NCBI GenBank assembly: GCA_940671915.1
Contig: CALNVZ010002974.1
Span: forward strand, 24,364,853 to 24,428,852
Direction: 5' to 3'
Source: Paracentrotus lividus
Taxonomy: Eukaryota; Echinodermata; Echinoidea; Camarodonta; Echinidae
DNA: 64,000 nt
The notes beneath the pieces were generated by a model. That model did no database searches. It was not told the DNA's origin and saw only the letters and a program-made list of their open reading frames with translations. Made by a program: the position numbers and the translations under genes. This document shows, piece by piece, positions 11,634 to 24,913 of the stretch. Every line of letters begins with the position of its first letter. Positions within the stretch are counted from its first letter, which is position 1.

Positions 11634-13279
11634 TAGGAATCACGTTTCAGATAGTGTGCATTTTTCCATGACCCCAAGTTGTTGCTCTTGATTAAATCAC
11701 AAAATATTTGGTATTTTGTCTGGCTTGGAAAAAGTCGTTAAATTATCAGGTGGTTAAATATTGTTTATAAATGTTCAAGGCTGTATCCTTGGTAGTAGGA
11801 ATGTTCTAATGGCTCACATATAGGCCTACAGTATATAACAATATAGAGCACATCAATCATATAAAATAATCTCAATTTCTAAATGATCTGGGAAGTAAAA
11901 ATATATTGATCTTCTGAATTCATCTGTTCACTTGCATAGGTTACACCATGAAGTCAAGTTTATCTCCATGGTCAGAATGAATCCTTCCCCTTTTCAATCG
12001 TGGTAATATTTCAATTTAAGGGGTCTGTATGAATAATATTTGGTTTGGGAGATGTAGCACTATCTTGAGTTATTTTATTATTCTTTATTCTTGATTTTGC
12101 ACTTTTGGTGTTCCTTGTCTTGGTGTGGACAAGAGTAAAAGTATACCACATCTAGCAATTATTCATTAACAAATGGAGACTCATTTCCAAATATGTTTAT
12201 TAGAACAAAAACAACATCAAGATTGTTTTAGATTTGCTTCGAGTAGTATATCCCACCAGGAATTTTAATGGTGTTCATTACATTTTAATTACAGTCATTT
12301 TTTCTTTCCTAATAGTTTCCTAGCATGGAAATGGGTTCATGCCCTGTACACTCTTAGCTATTGAATTTGAATTCTGCTTTATGCCCTATTAAAAAAAAAA
12401 ATTTAAGCTTGAAAATTAACTCTTGAAAGGTCATTCATGATGGTCATTTTGTAAGCTTGGCTGTACAAAGGAGGACTTGGCTGGAGACGTAAGATTGCCA
12501 AGAATGTGTCTTTGACCTGTCTACATTTATACATCAAGGCATTTTATCAACATTACTACTTTTGACCCAGGTGTATATGTGGCACAATATGACTTTCTAG
12601 AATGCTTGTTAGTGGAATTGAGTGGAGAAGATGTATGATATGTGCAGAATAACAAATAATCCAATAATAGTTTGCTTAAGGTAAAAGTTTACTTGTATCT
12701 CTAACACTCTCAAGAGAGCACACTTTGGGCCCTATACTATATGTACAAATGTAGGTGAACTTTGTAGATTGAACAAAAATGAGGATTCTGGGTGATCCCT
12801 GGACTTGGCCTAAAATGAACTTGGATATAAAGATACATATGTATGTTTTAATATATATAATAGGAAGATTGACAGATTAATAATCATACTGGTACAAGTA
12901 GTAGTAGTGATCAGGAATAATACAAATTTCATGGTTGATTCCACAGATTTTGATCACATTATTTGTTAAAATCACAAGCTTATGAGGGTGTGGTTTGAAC
13001 TTGACAGTTGTAGATGGAGAGAGAGAAGTGCAAAAAAAGGAGAAATAGATAGAGAGAGAGAGAGAGAGAGAGGTGCGACAGACATGCAGAGAAAACAGAC
13101 ATACTGCAATTTGTTTACAAAACTGGCACAGAAGTTATAGTGCTTGAATTTACACAAAGCATAATACTCCCAAGAATGAAGAAATGAAGCAGCCAATCTA
13201 TTTACGCTTTGGCTCTTTTGTGAGAAGCAGAAGTCAACAAGCGTGGCGAGAAGTGGTGAAGGAATTCACGAATTCAGTC
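11634..13279. other. non-coding stretch before promoter P2
   Basis: No exon is visible. A TAGGCCTA octamer is at 11821 and a (GA)n tract at about 13049-13072. The sequence immediately upstream of P2 shows no array of recognised factor sites that I can defend. Confidence 0.5.
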
Positions 13280-13316
13280 TATTTAAAAGCAACAAACACT
13301 GGATTCTCTCCACTCT
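13280..13316 (+). promoter_or_regulatory. core promoter P2: TATA box plus initiator
   Basis: TATTTAAAAG at 13280-13289 is a TATA-type box. CCACTCT at 13310-13316 fits the initiator consensus YYANWYY at every position, with its A at 13312, 32 bp after the first T of the box. This is the spacing expected for RNA polymerase II TATA promoters. About 180 bp downstream lies the ATG exon that ends in a consensus donor. Together these make the best promoter call in the window, still without transcript proof. Confidence 0.5.
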
Positions 13317-13494
13317 GTGCTTGTCCGTCTGTAGTCAGCTAGCTTGCCTAGTACTAGGTTTCTGGTAGTGTACGGTTTATTCTGTGGTCTGCGTGCCCTG
13401 TGATCTGGCCGAGATTGGAATGTAAAGCTGATTAGTGGCTCGACTTTCAAAAGACAGACCCTTCTGTGATTGAACTTGTAACAACAACACCAAC

Positions 13495-13539
13495 ATGCCT
13501 ACCCCTATGCCAATAGAAAGTGTAGGGGAGTACAGATGG
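13495..13539 (+). CDS. candidate first coding exon 1b of the giant-exon gene
   Basis: The frame MPTPMPIESVGEYRW (15 codons) starts at 13495 in the context CCAACATGC and ends at AGATGG|GTGAGT, a good splice donor, so the exon ends at 13539 in phase 0. An in-frame TGA at 13471 lies eight codons upstream, which makes 13495 the first usable ATG on a transcript starting at about 13312 (5' leader about 183 nt). The giant exon at 28515 has a phase 0 acceptor, so direct splicing would give ...GEYRW joined to GLSGLLSPGKEKKG. The intron would be about 15 kb; small unseen exons between them are possible. If this intron were retained, translation would run on about 35 codons to a stop, with no family resemblance. 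Confidence 0.5.
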
Positions 13540-15006
13540 GTGAGTCTACATACATGTGAAAGTATTGGAATAGGAATGTTGATGAAGTTTTTGATATTGC
13601 AATTTTTAAATGTTCTGTATGAAATTTTGTTTTCACTGTTGGACTGAGGATGTGGTTTTCACAGTGTTGGAGGGTGGAAGGGGAAGGTTTGGCTACTGTT
13701 GTGTTTCTGAGTATTTGTTTTGATATGCAATTGATGCATTCAATCTCTAGTTCATATTCTCTCCAGTTCTTTTCCTCAACTTCTTTTTCAAATGAAAACT
13801 GACGTTATACTGACAAATTCAATTTGATCATCTTCACTTTAAAGGGATTGAGTAACTTTGTCAAGGCTAGCCAAATCTGAGCTGTAGGGCCCTATTACTA
13901 TCAGTGCATACTTTTAAAAATGTTTCAAGAGGAACCCTGGAAAATCATTATGCTTCACGATAAATAGAAAAGTGATTATTTTCCCTTCATAGACTGCAGT
14001 GTTAACTTGAGTGTATCCAGGTACCCACGCTTATGATTGCTATTCATTCATCACTATCTTGGCAATTAAAGGAACAATGAGCTTCAAAACCTCAGGCAAT
14101 TCCTGTATGATCTAAATGTTTGCAAATTATGATTATAGGATTAGATGAAGGAGAATTCTTTTTAAAGTTTCTGAATGAAGTTGAAATGAAATAATCGCTT
14201 TAAGATGATGATAAAGATCCAAAGCTAGTATAGCTGAATGTGGTATGTAGCAGGTGAGAAGAAAATGTGATCTGATTGAAATTTAATGTGCTTTATTAAC
14301 TAATTCACAACCCTCATGCCATCTGTCTCTATCTCTTGTGAAGCTTTGATCATTTCACTTTCTCTCATTTTCCCCCAATATCTCTTCCTTTCTCTTGTTC
14401 ATTTTTAAACCCTCTCCCTTTATTAGTTGGTGTACCCCATCTTTCTCCTCCCTTGACCCCCTCAAAATTGTGCACTTTTTGGTATTGCTCTTTCTCCTCT
14501 TTTAAATTTGTGAGTTATGGGTCCAAAATTACTAATATATAATCTGGTTTTGTCAAGTTTCTTTTTATGAGGAATATTTGCATTAAATATGACCCCTGTT
14601 CAGCTTTGGGCGACACAAAGCAGCATTTATGGTCAAAAATTTTAATTGCTGGAATTTCTATCGATTATTCACCCAAAATATTTCTTGTGTACTTAAAAAA
14701 ATACCAGTATTAAAGTCAATATTAACCCTTGTGGTGCCACACAAATATAAAACTGTGCCATAGTCCATTTCCATTTCCTATATGGTCTCAAATATTTTAC
14801 CTTCCTGATTCATTTCATGAATTACAATTTAATATGAAGGAAAAAAAGTTCCTTCTTTTACATATTTTTTTGTGCAGTACACAGTTTATTTTTAAACAAT
14901 TTTAGATGTGTAAACTACCTCCTTTGCACTAAAAAGTTCACATTACTTAGGACTTTACATGTATACAGGAAAAACATTGTCCCCCACCAGCCCCTCCCCC
15001 CCCAAA

Positions 15007-15037
<31 letters not shown>

Positions 15038-17436
15038 CAAAAAAACCAACCATCAGTTCAGAGGCAACACCCTAGTACCCACTGTGTGTTGAGCCTTGCA
15101 TGTAAGAGTATATTTTTTGAAGATTCTGTTTGATACAAAGAACCTTTTTATAGCTGATAAAATTGTTTTCAGTTTTAAAATTGTAGGTTTCAGTGACATA
15201 AGTACCAAGAGAAAATTGTGTTGACCATAATTTGGATGTGAACTAATGAACAAATGAACAACATAAACAGTTTTAGTTTGATAATTACAAAATATTTGAT
15301 ATTATTGTCAATATATAGGTGAAAACAAAATTTTTTGTTCCATCAGATTGGTCCTGGACGTTATTCATTCTTGACCATTAACAACCTTTCATCTTTCATC
15401 TTCTAAAAGAGTTTGAAGTGGGTCAAGGCAATTTCAACTGGTACGTCACCATTTATTTTGAATGCTGTATTCAAGAGATAATTACATGTTTACGTAGATG
15501 TTAGATTGATTAAATTTTGTTTGCAATGCTGGCATAATAGGTAATTTTAAAGCTAGTTTTCATGGCTAAAGAATAGAGATGGTCAAGGTTGTTTAATTGT
15601 GAAAGAGATGAAAAAGTAAAGAAATTAAAAAATAAATAAATGGGAAGGAATCACGGAATTGATTTTATGATGATGATAAAAAGGCGGAACAGAAGATGAC
15701 AACAAACCTAAAGCTTTTTTTTTTAAAGCAATGGAAATAAAAAGTAATTTTTATTAAAAATAAATTGTAATTGCTCAAAATTGTAGTGTATACTTGACCA
15801 ACTGTGCAAGTAGTCTATAGACTTGTATCACAAATAAGTTTTCAATCACATGAAATCTTTCGATTGTTTATAATGATTTGGGTGATGGCTGCAGTTCATG
15901 AACACATTTTGAATTTCAAGTTGGAAATCTTAAGTTTCCTGAAAAATCAATCTGAAAAGGATGTTTTGTCCTAGGTTTGTTTGAATATTTTTGAGACTCC
16001 CTGACTTGTGCTTTATTTATTTCCAAGACTTTTATTCCCCATTTACCCTGCTCTAAAGGTCGGAAACTGAAAAAAAGAAGAAAAAGATGTGCAAGTTCAA
16101 AAGTTAGTGTGATGCCTGAAGCAAGGTGTAGAGTCTGGTTCTGCGCTATTTTAAATTTTCCAATGACTTTCAGAAGTCATTGGAACAAAAAAATGATCCA
16201 CTTTGGAAAAGTTCAAATATAAATCCTATTGTCAAAACAGAGAATAGAATCCAACTTTGCCCCTTTCATTCTCTTTGTAAGCCAAAAGACAAGCATATTT
16301 TACAGTGATCAATTTCCAGATTAAGATATTCGCTTGCAGCATTATCCTGACAATAAATAGCAGCTTCTCATTTTATTTGATACTTTGCCTCTATCAAAGG
16401 CTGTCAATCACAAAAGGAGATTTAGTGTTCCGTGTCATAGCAAACCAAAAGAAATTGTATAAAAAAATGCATTTTTAGAGATATTCCGTTTGTTTGACAT
16501 CTGCATTGTTATTTTCCAAGCCACCACGTTCTGACTGGATGATTTGGCAAATAAATTAATGGCAAACAGGTTGAGCACAACCCCACTGACAGAACATGTG
16601 TACTGATGTCATGGGAGTAGAATCATTGCGCAAAGCTGAAAAATGAGCAAGGGCTCCACAACAAGGTTAATTGGTGGCAGTAGAGATGTTATCTCCTTTT
16701 TACCATTGAAAGAAAATTTAAAAAGATAAACTATTCATACTTGAACAGGTTTTGAAGTTGAATTCTAGTTCACCAGCTGTAACCTCAGGCTGAACCTATA
16801 AAAATTGGTATTTTTAAACTTTAGTTTTGTCTCTTCACCCAGATATAGGTTTAGGTCATTTTAATATTCTGAGCATGTTTTTGTTGTTGTTTTTAGGCTT
16901 TTTATTATTATTTATTATTTTTTTTCAATGAAGTCACTCACGTGTCTGTGCATGCAACTAATTTTTCAGTCTTGTCAAAGTTGTTTGTATTATTGCCCAG
17001 GCTAGAGGCAGGTCTTTATTACCCTTTAAATTTTATGATTTCACGATAAACTATTCTCTTCTATTCAAATATGATTCAGATATTTTTTTATTACATTCAT
17101 TTTTGATAAGAATTGAGAATAGCCATACTTGACCTAAAAGTTGATTATTCTGACTGGAAAAGAAGCTCCTTAGTAACATGATATTGAAATGTTTTGTATT
17201 GATTTGGGGAAACAGCATTCAGCATATCAGCTTGTTATTGATTTTTTCTCAATCATTATTTTGTTTAAAAGTAGATAGTGATGGGACATATCTATATTAA
17301 AAAAATAAAATTCAGCATGTTTTTTTTGGGTCAAAAACTTACTTTTTGTCTTTTTTTTTTGTCTTCTGCAATTTACATTTCAACCAAAAGTAAAAATTTC
17401 CAGAAGAAAAGGGTGAATGAAGGTGGAACCAACAAA
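13540..17436. other. putative intron, AT-rich, nothing recognised
   Basis: I found no exon with both splice sites and coding character. There are an (AAAAC)n tract at about 15012-15041 and a short palindrome, CCAATGACTT/AAGTCATTGG, at 16160-16183. Most of the rest is unstructured AT-rich sequence. Confidence 0.5.
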
Positions 17437-17599
17437 TCGTCTGTTGGGAGCCATAAGGGCGTTATTGCATCTTATAGATGTTCCGTTGAGAGCCATAAGG
17501 GCGCTATTACTGTACAAAGTCAATGGTAATAGCGCCCTTCTGGCTCCAAACGGAACATCCGTGATCTGCAATAGCGCCCTTCTGGCTCCAAGCCGACGA
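17437..17599. mobile_element. 163-bp palindromic MITE, copy 1 of 2
   Basis: The ends are inverted repeats (TCGTCTGTTGGGAGCC left; GGCTCCAAGCCGACGA right). Each arm itself contains two direct copies of a unit resembling GAGCCATAAGGGCGCTATT, so the element is a hairpin of repeated units. A nearly identical copy lies at 39979-40142: I count three substitutions and one single-base gap. It has no coding capacity; short frames on both strands here are by-products. It is followed by a (GA)n tract. The target duplication is not clear for this copy (AAA before, AAT after). Confidence 0.9.
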
Positions 17600-17618
17600 A
17601 ATAAAGGAGGAGAAAAGG

Positions 17619-17619
17619 A

Positions 17620-17675
<56 letters not shown>
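17619..17675 (+). repeat. (GA)n microsatellite
   Basis: A nearly pure GA tract starts about 20 bp after the MITE at 17437-17599 and continues into G-rich sequence to about 17710. A homopurine tract of this length can form H-DNA. It is unstable in length between individuals. Confidence 0.85.
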
Positions 17676-17682
<7 letters not shown>

Positions 17683-17699
17683 GGGGTGGATTAAATCAG

Positions 17700-18280
17700 G
17701 GGAGGGGAAGTGGGAAGGAAATTGAGAGACAGATAGAAAGGTAGAGAAATTATTGGTATTGATACCTGGTTTTGGATGTATTAATATTGAGCATTCATGA
17801 CTGACTGTTCTGTGCCTTCCAATGTTTCGTATAAGGTGAAAGATTTTAAATGCAATTCCATATTATGAGCCAGCCACACCTTGCCATTTCAGGCAATGTA
17901 ATATTGTGTTCTGTGTCCATCGTCGGTCTGGTATTGTTTTCATTTGTGTGACTGAGGACTGAGGTACAAGGCATGTTCCGATAGTCTGACACTGTGACCC
18001 ACCATGTATCTAGCTTCATGCTATCAAATCATTCATGTTGTCAAAATAAACACTTTATCAAAATGGCAGAGAGGACAGGTTTATCACAGCCGTCTTGACA
18101 GATATTGTTCTGGGGAAATTCTACCTTTATATCTTGTTTCTCAGGTACAATGTAGGTCCTCGACCCTCGCAGAAACCTGGGTATACATTTCTCCTCAAAT
18201 TTAACTCTAGATTCTCACATTTTTAAACAGTTTGAACAAAGAGTGAAACTGACCAGAAATCCATGCTTTTCAAACCCACG
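17700..18280. other. putative intron, nothing recognised
   Basis: No exon, RNA gene or clear repeat unit is visible between the GA tract and the tRNA-related foldback. Confidence 0.5.
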
Positions 18281-18595
18281 ACTGAGCTATGGTAAACCCT
18301 TATGTCGGTGTCTGTACCAGTGAATACCTTGACTTTCAATGCTCAAGTGATCAGAAGCTATAGAACCTGTTGTAAATCTGAAGCATAGAAATCAACTTTG
18401 GATTAAATGCGAGGGATTTCTATCCTCCAGGTTTTTGTCAGGTTCTATAGCTTCTGATCACTCAAGCATTGAAAGTCAAGGGGTTCTCAGAGACGGAAAC
18501 TGCCACAAGGGTTTGCATTAGCTCAGTTGGTAGAGCACCTGTCTAGTATTCAGAAAGTCTCGAAGTCTCGAATTTGAATCCTTATGTGCATCATG
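18281..18595 (+). mobile_element. foldback element with a tRNA-like head
   Basis: Arms 18281-18369 and 18439-18530 are inverted copies (for example TTCAATGCTCAAGTGATCAG against CTGATCACTCAAGCATTGAA). The right end runs into a tRNA-like segment with a perfect A box, TAGCTCAGTTGG, at about 18519-18530 and a degraded B box, GAATTTGAATCC, at about 18568-18579. The left arm carries a decayed inverse of the A box region (ACTGAGCTATGG). The anticodon arm and acceptor stem do not fold properly, so I read this as a tRNA-derived SINE whose copy became a hairpin, not a tRNA gene. Confidence 0.65.
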
Positions 18596-18888
18596 TATCT
18601 CTCTACGGTGGATTTGTCAAAAAATTATGTTGCACGTGCATAATTTTTTCAGACACACATGGAGCAGGCAGGCACCAGGTGATTTTTATAGTACCTTTTC
18701 TAGAGCCATCAAATCCATAGGAATTACAGATTTTTATTCCATGGTGGCTGCGGGCAAAGCAATCAAATAGCCTTGTTGCTTATGATCCGAATCGATTGTT
18801 GATCACCCCATATATCATGTAACTAACGCCATCAAAGATTATTTAACACTCAGGAGCGAATCTAGTCTCAGTTCATGTGAAAGATTAT

Positions 18889-18985
18889 ATCGGCCCATGT
18901 CCAAACATAATAGAGCCGCTATTGTCCCCAGACACAATCTTTGGGCCTGCATAATCTTTTGTGAAAGCGACTGCTAGATCCATCC
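18889..18985 (-). repeat. dispersed repeat fragment, inverted partner of 4810-4905
   Basis: ATCGGCCCATG at 18889 followed by a CATAATAGAGCCGCTATTG segment is the reverse complement, with changes, of the block at 4850-4900. The copies lie 14 kb apart in opposite orientation. No coding content. Confidence 0.6.
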
Positions 18986-19157
18986 CTGTTGCTGTCTTGT
19001 GATGGACATGAATATTGGCCTATACAATGTAGGGCTCCATCATTGTTTTGAAAGGTCTTGTGAACTGAAGAGTTGAAGACCACTGACTGGCAAATTCCTT
19101 TATGTAGGCCCACATCTCAAGTTCAAAAGTCATTTGATTGTCAAGCCAGTTATTATT

Positions 19158-19475
19158 CAGTCTTGTACCAAGTCTTACCACACAAGTCAAAACTTGCCTC
19201 AAACCCACCATAAAAATAAAATGGCTTTTATCTGATTGTTTTTGTTGTTGTTATGTCTAATTCGGTTTTTGTTGTTGTGACTGATACTAGAGCACATAGT
19301 ACAATCACATCCTCTTCAGTCTTGTTCCAAGTCACACCACCACACTGAAATCAAAATTTGCTCTAAACCCACCAATAACTCATTGACTAAAATGTATTTG
19401 CTTTAATGTGTTCTTTTGTTGTTCTGACGTAGCTTTTTGCCATTGTGAGTAGAGCATTAGGCCTATATCCCAATT
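19158..19475 (+). repeat. diverged tandem duplication, period about 159 bp
   Basis: CAGTCTTGTACCAAGTC at 19158 recurs as CAGTCTTGTTCCAAGTC at 19317. The following segments correspond in order: AAACTTGCCTCAAACCCACC with AAATTTGCTCTAAACCCACC, and CTGATACTAGAGCACATAG with GTGAGTAGAGCATTAGG. Two units are visible, strongly diverged. Confidence 0.7.
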
Positions 19476-22400
19476 CATTTTTCTCAAAAAAACTCTGCAT
19501 TTAGAACCAGAAAGGCTGTAAATAACACCTTTTTGTTGCGAACCGACAACCTGATCAAAGGTTGCCATTCTGCTGTGCTTGCCAAAATTTAGAAATGGAA
19601 AAGGTTGTGGATGTCTGAGATACCTGTAAAAATATGGAACAAGACGTGTTTTGAACGTCTTTTGATAACATTTCAATTCATATCTGCAAAATTACTCATG
19701 ATACATCATTGCACATGCCTGGATGTGAAAGAAAAATAACAAATAACACATTTTGAAGGTCATTCAGAGGACAAGCCAGAAAGAAGAACGTGTGTTGTCA
19801 ATCAGAAAGTACAGGCAAGTTTTTACCTGGTAACTGTTCAAATATAACATATGCAATAATAAGTAGGGCACTCTTTGATTTCTCCCAAAATGAAAAATAC
19901 TTTTTCTTGTAAGAATTTTGGAGAACGTAATGAATAACAAAACAATTGTTATGGGGATGCATAAATATGGATCACAAATGGTCAGTGATGAAAAACAAAA
20001 AAAAAAATTTTAAGAAAGTTTCCATATTCCTGTGAGACTATTGATGGGGGCCAGGTAAGATTTGGAAAGCTGTCATGAATTGAAAGGTTATCAATGGATC
20101 TAGTAACAGCTGTGACCATGCAGAAGCATCCTTGCATGTGACCCTGAAAATAACTTTTAAAAGATTGTTTGTGAAAGTTAACCCCAAAATTTGTACAAGC
20201 TCAGTTACACCTTTTGTCCCGATCCAAAACCAACCCAGACTGGAGAACGTACAACATTGCTATGAGTGACCATTTGGTGATGATTTCAAAACCGGTGTGG
20301 AGTTAGTCCCACAGTGTGACTGATGTCTTGAAGTTCAGCTAGGACCCCAAATAGTGCAAACTAAATCCATGTTGAATCAAAGTGTCTATTTCTATTTTCT
20401 CTCTTTCATGGAAAGAATATGAAATTTAAACAGGGATCCTGTGCAAAACACCCTAAAAGTATTAGCCTACCAGTCTCTCTTTGCATAAAGTTAGTGAAGA
20501 ACCCAACTACATATTTTGGGGGGTTTTATTTGCTAATTATGTTTCCAAGTTTATTTTGAGACTTACAATGTAGAAGGGTATTGCCACATACTTTAGAGGG
20601 ATATTTTCTTCTGGCTTTTAGAAGATGATGTATAACTTTGGTGGCTATCAAGATTTTACATTTTTGTGAATCCTTCTTTCTGTCTGGGCATATATTCTCA
20701 CCAGAACGTATAAGTTTGGCATTGAACTGACCCTGATGATGTTATTATGTCCATCTGTCAAGTTAAGCCAAGTTATTTGGGTTGAGGAATTGGACAAACC
20801 GCTGTGGTACAGGTGGTCAGAAACTCTGTAAAACTGCAAGCTTGGATTTCTGGTCATATGAATTTTATCCAACTGATTGTTTCCCAACTGCTATATCCCC
20901 TTATTTTATTATTTGATTGTCTTCAAGCTCCAGACATGCATGAATTTTTTCCCTGGTGGAGAAGAATTTGGCTAGGTCATTGTATTTTTAAATCTCAAGA
21001 AAAATCCTTGAGGATAGAAACAATTTAGTTAAAATTTACTGAAACAGAAGTTCTAGCTAAAAATAAAATATTGAAAGAAGGTCATTATTTCACAAAGTCA
21101 AATGTAGGACTTACTTAATTGAGATTCCATTTGAGATATTTTCCTTTTTACACTTTCAAGTCATAACCAGAGAACAGATATTTCTAGAGGAATATAAACC
21201 CCTGATCTGACTTCATGCAAATAAATCACAAATACCACTCCAAATCATATTTGAATTGTCTACTCTGAAAAAAAAAATTGTGTAGTCAGAAAAGTATTTT
21301 AGGGGGCCTAAGCATTCAGGATCAAGTACCAGATATTATACCATCACAGAAGTTGCTTCTTTATATTCAAAATTACATTTATTTCAGTTGGGCTGGGCTT
21401 GGAATCCTTTCATCAATATCTTTAAAATGGTCTCAAACATATATCTCTCATCGTGTGACCTTTGACCTTTTATCAAAGCAGAGGATAGGCTTCATTTGAT
21501 ACTTACCTTGACAGCTTGAATCCTGACTGAGATGAATTTATGTTTATTTTCAACATTTATGGCCCAAAAATGCCAGCAAAAATTTAATGCATACCATGGG
21601 TCAACCCCGCCTAAGGAGCAAATTTTTCATATGTCTGTGATGACAAATTCAAATCACCTTCTTTAAAATTTAAGGGCTTGGGGAGGGTGTGTATAAAAGA
21701 TAAAGGGAAGTTATCTTCAAATTTATAACCAGAGATATTTTATGATTATGTCACAACAGGCATAAATCAGATGTTTGATGTGTTATGATTGTGTGTTGTG
21801 TGATATTTTCACAAGGGCAGGTGGTATAGTTATATAGTCTGTCAAAACAACTAGATTGTATGTGAGATTTTGGATAAAATATTGAAATAAAAGCTGTACA
21901 TTTCTGTGTAGGTATATGAGGAAGGTCTAGATTGGTAAATGGGAGACACCTCCATGACATAGAAGTAAAATGTGTAGTGTATGCAATGTAATTATTATTT
22001 GAATACTTCATAATTACGTTTTTTTTTTTAAAATTTGGATTTGCCACTATGTTCCATGCCAGTTCTCCTCTTGAATATTGCTTCATTTCAATCATGTAGG
22101 CCCTAACCCAAAATTTACAATTTAACCTGTTGACTGCAAATGAAAACTTAACCACCTTCCAAACCTCAAATATTATTTTGCATTAAATTATAAAGGTATC
22201 TTTCTTGCCAGTGAGCCCTTGAATGTAATTACTGTAATGTAATAATTAAAGTTTGTGAAGTGTATCTCCTCAAAATACTTCACACATTTTCTATGTGATG
22301 TAACAATACAAAATGTCTGAAGAATGTGCTTGGGCAAGGGTATGTTTTCCCTGAAACATGAACTGGTATATTTACCTTCTTTTGAAAGTTTGTTTTCTCT

Positions 22401-24675
22401 ATAAAAGATATTTTATGCCCATATAAGTCAAAATATGACTTTAAAATTCCAGATTCCATATTTTGTGCCAGTGAAATGGTTGTTATTTTCGCTTTACTTC
22501 CCCTGAAGTTTGATATTTCATCTACTGTTGATGCATAATGTCAACTCACCTTGAGGGTGAAATGTACTCAAAGGAATGTAGCCTTAGAAGTTACAACCTT
22601 TGACCTGTCACATGACCACAAAGTTCTTTTATACAGAAAAAGTCCTGCAGTGCATTGACCTATAACTCAAAATAAAAAGCCAAACCCAAGAACCCATTCT
22701 TCTGATTTTCGCACCTCTCCAAATGTATTATTATTGAATCCCACAAATTTTGGGAGTAGTTTCCTCATTAATTTTGTTGTCAAGTTGATGAATGTGACAT
22801 TCTAGTGACATTTACTCTTAAAAAAGAAGAAGACATTTTAAAATTTTGTACAGGTATTGTTGTAGAGACAAAGTAATACAATATAATTTTAAAAAATGCA
22901 CGAAGCAGGGCTCTGCACGAGACCTTTTCTTAGGGGCTTGGATTGAATCGGATGTGCACTGGGGCTCCTTTCAAATTTTAAAGAATGGGGCACAGCTCCA
23001 GACTTTAACTGGAGCCTGTGTGTAAACAGGTGGCTGCTAAAATGGGTCCTGGAATAAAGTGAACTTTTCCTTTAAGTCGTGAACAAGAGTGCAGCTGGTT
23101 GAGCTCCAAGCTTTACCTCATCACCTCTAGGTCGGCTTTGTAGCTCTTGAAGATTAGGCTCAAAGATCCCATTTTTGTCCATTTTTTTTTTTTTTTTACA
23201 AATATGTGAAAAATTGTACAACTTGGAATCAAGTTGTCCCAGATGGCTTTTATCCTCCCACTTCATCTCAAATCCTGCTGTAGCGTGTTGACATAGCCCA
23301 GAAGAGTGGAAGACTGGGAAAATGTGATGTCGAAAATTGTATAGTTGACGAAAATTGCGTCTTACATGTAGCTCCTTTCTTTGTGAATGCATGCTTATAG
23401 ACTTTGTAATTATACCTAATGTAAAGACATACATTGTCAAAACATAATTATTTTGCTCTTTATTAGCACTATGTCTTGTTTGTTTTTATTATATAAGTGA
23501 CACTAGTTGAACCCTAAAATTTGGATCAGGACAACAACCCCCTGAACAATTACCATTAGGGGGTGGATGTCAGGTGAATTTTGTGTCAAGTGGGTAGTTG
23601 TTCAAGAACCCTAAAATTGTATGAAATTGCATAGACAATGCACATGAACATCTACTGCATAGTTCTGATACGAGTAAATCAAATGTATTTAAAACAACTA
23701 AATCATTCTCCTCCTTTTTTAAAATATTTATTCATGTAGTAGTGCTCTTAATCTCAAAATAACTTGTATGATATGAACGATCATTGTTGTGGTTTGGGAT
23801 TAGGATGTATGTAATTTGGCTTCACATTCCACATGGGTCATTGCACATCCGATTCAAAGTTATTTGAAAAAAAAAATATATCTGATTTTGAAGATGAATA
23901 GGGAGAGACGAATACAAGTGGAGCATGGATCATGGAGCTTGATTTAAACCAATTGAAGCAGCTTAAAAAAGTTGCAAGATAAAAGAACTTAGAATAGAAA
24001 TAGAACTTTGCACAGAAAAAAAAGGAGAGATGGAAGTAGACCTGAAGGGAATGAAATGAATGATAAAATTCAAACTTTATAAAGAATTAAAATGATCATT
24101 CCAAAATCCTTTTGAAATGTGTATAAACCAAAATAAAGTTTACTACTAAGTTTTCAACTTTTAAGAGATCTAGTATTTTCAAAATAGTCTTTCAAGGGTG
24201 GGTGACATGTCAAGGGAGTCACACACCTGAACAAATCAAACCAAACCTACCACTCCTTATTTCTATCCTAAAACACAATGGTTTGGGTGGAATGTTAATC
24301 CAAATAAAGAGAAATGTGCACTTTTTTGTAGGGATTATATGGAAAATGTATGAATGCATTTATTGACGCCCACAACAAAACTATTTGATTGTTATCATTG
24401 TTGTGGCATTATATGTTTGAGTTGATTCTTTTCCTTGAATCAGGAATTTTACTAAGCTGAAAAATTTACAATTGTGCAGGATAAAAAGAATTTCATTTTT
24501 TTGTCTGAAGTAAAATGGAAATGCTCAGCATATTTTTTTAAAAAACAGTTATAACAAGAATGAGGGAAACAAGTGGCTTTTTCGTATGATATACACTGAT
24601 ATATCAGTATTTTTAATGACTTAATTTTTTTAAAGTCTCTCCAGAGCTTTCTTGCTAGTATTTCCCCCTTCCCTT
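19476..24675. other. putative intron, 5 kb with no recognised feature
   Basis: The reading frames are short and show no domain. Poly-A and poly-T runs occur near 19995, 21270, 22020 and 23180. I cannot support an exon, RNA gene or named repeat here. Confidence 0.5.
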
Positions 24676-24913
24676 TAGGGTAAGTCCAAGCTATTTTGCA
24701 ACTTTGTCCCACGCGTTACTGACATATAATTTACCTTAACTTAATTACAAAACGATTCATCTCAATAATTTTTCATGTTATGGTTAAAGGTTCAGAACCT
24801 TTACAAAATACATAAAAAATAATTGACATAAATCATTTCATAATTAAGTTATGGTGAATTATTTGTCAGTAACGCGTGGGACAAAGTTGCAAAATAGCTT
24901 GGACTTGCCCTTT
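24676..24913. mobile_element. 238-bp foldback MITE
   Basis: Inverted arms of about 70 bp: AGTCCAAGCTATTTTGCAAC near 24683 and its exact reverse complement GTTGCAAAATAGCTTGGACT near 24887; ACGCGTTACTGAC pairs with GTCAGTAACGCGT. The pairing continues inward with some mismatches (ACCTTAACTTAATTA with TAATTAAGTTATGGT). The centre is AT-rich. Non-coding. Confidence 0.87.

Noticed and set aside
18515-18600. tRNA gene on the plus strand
   Set aside because: Only the D arm folds well. The T arm and B box are degraded, and it joins a foldback element.
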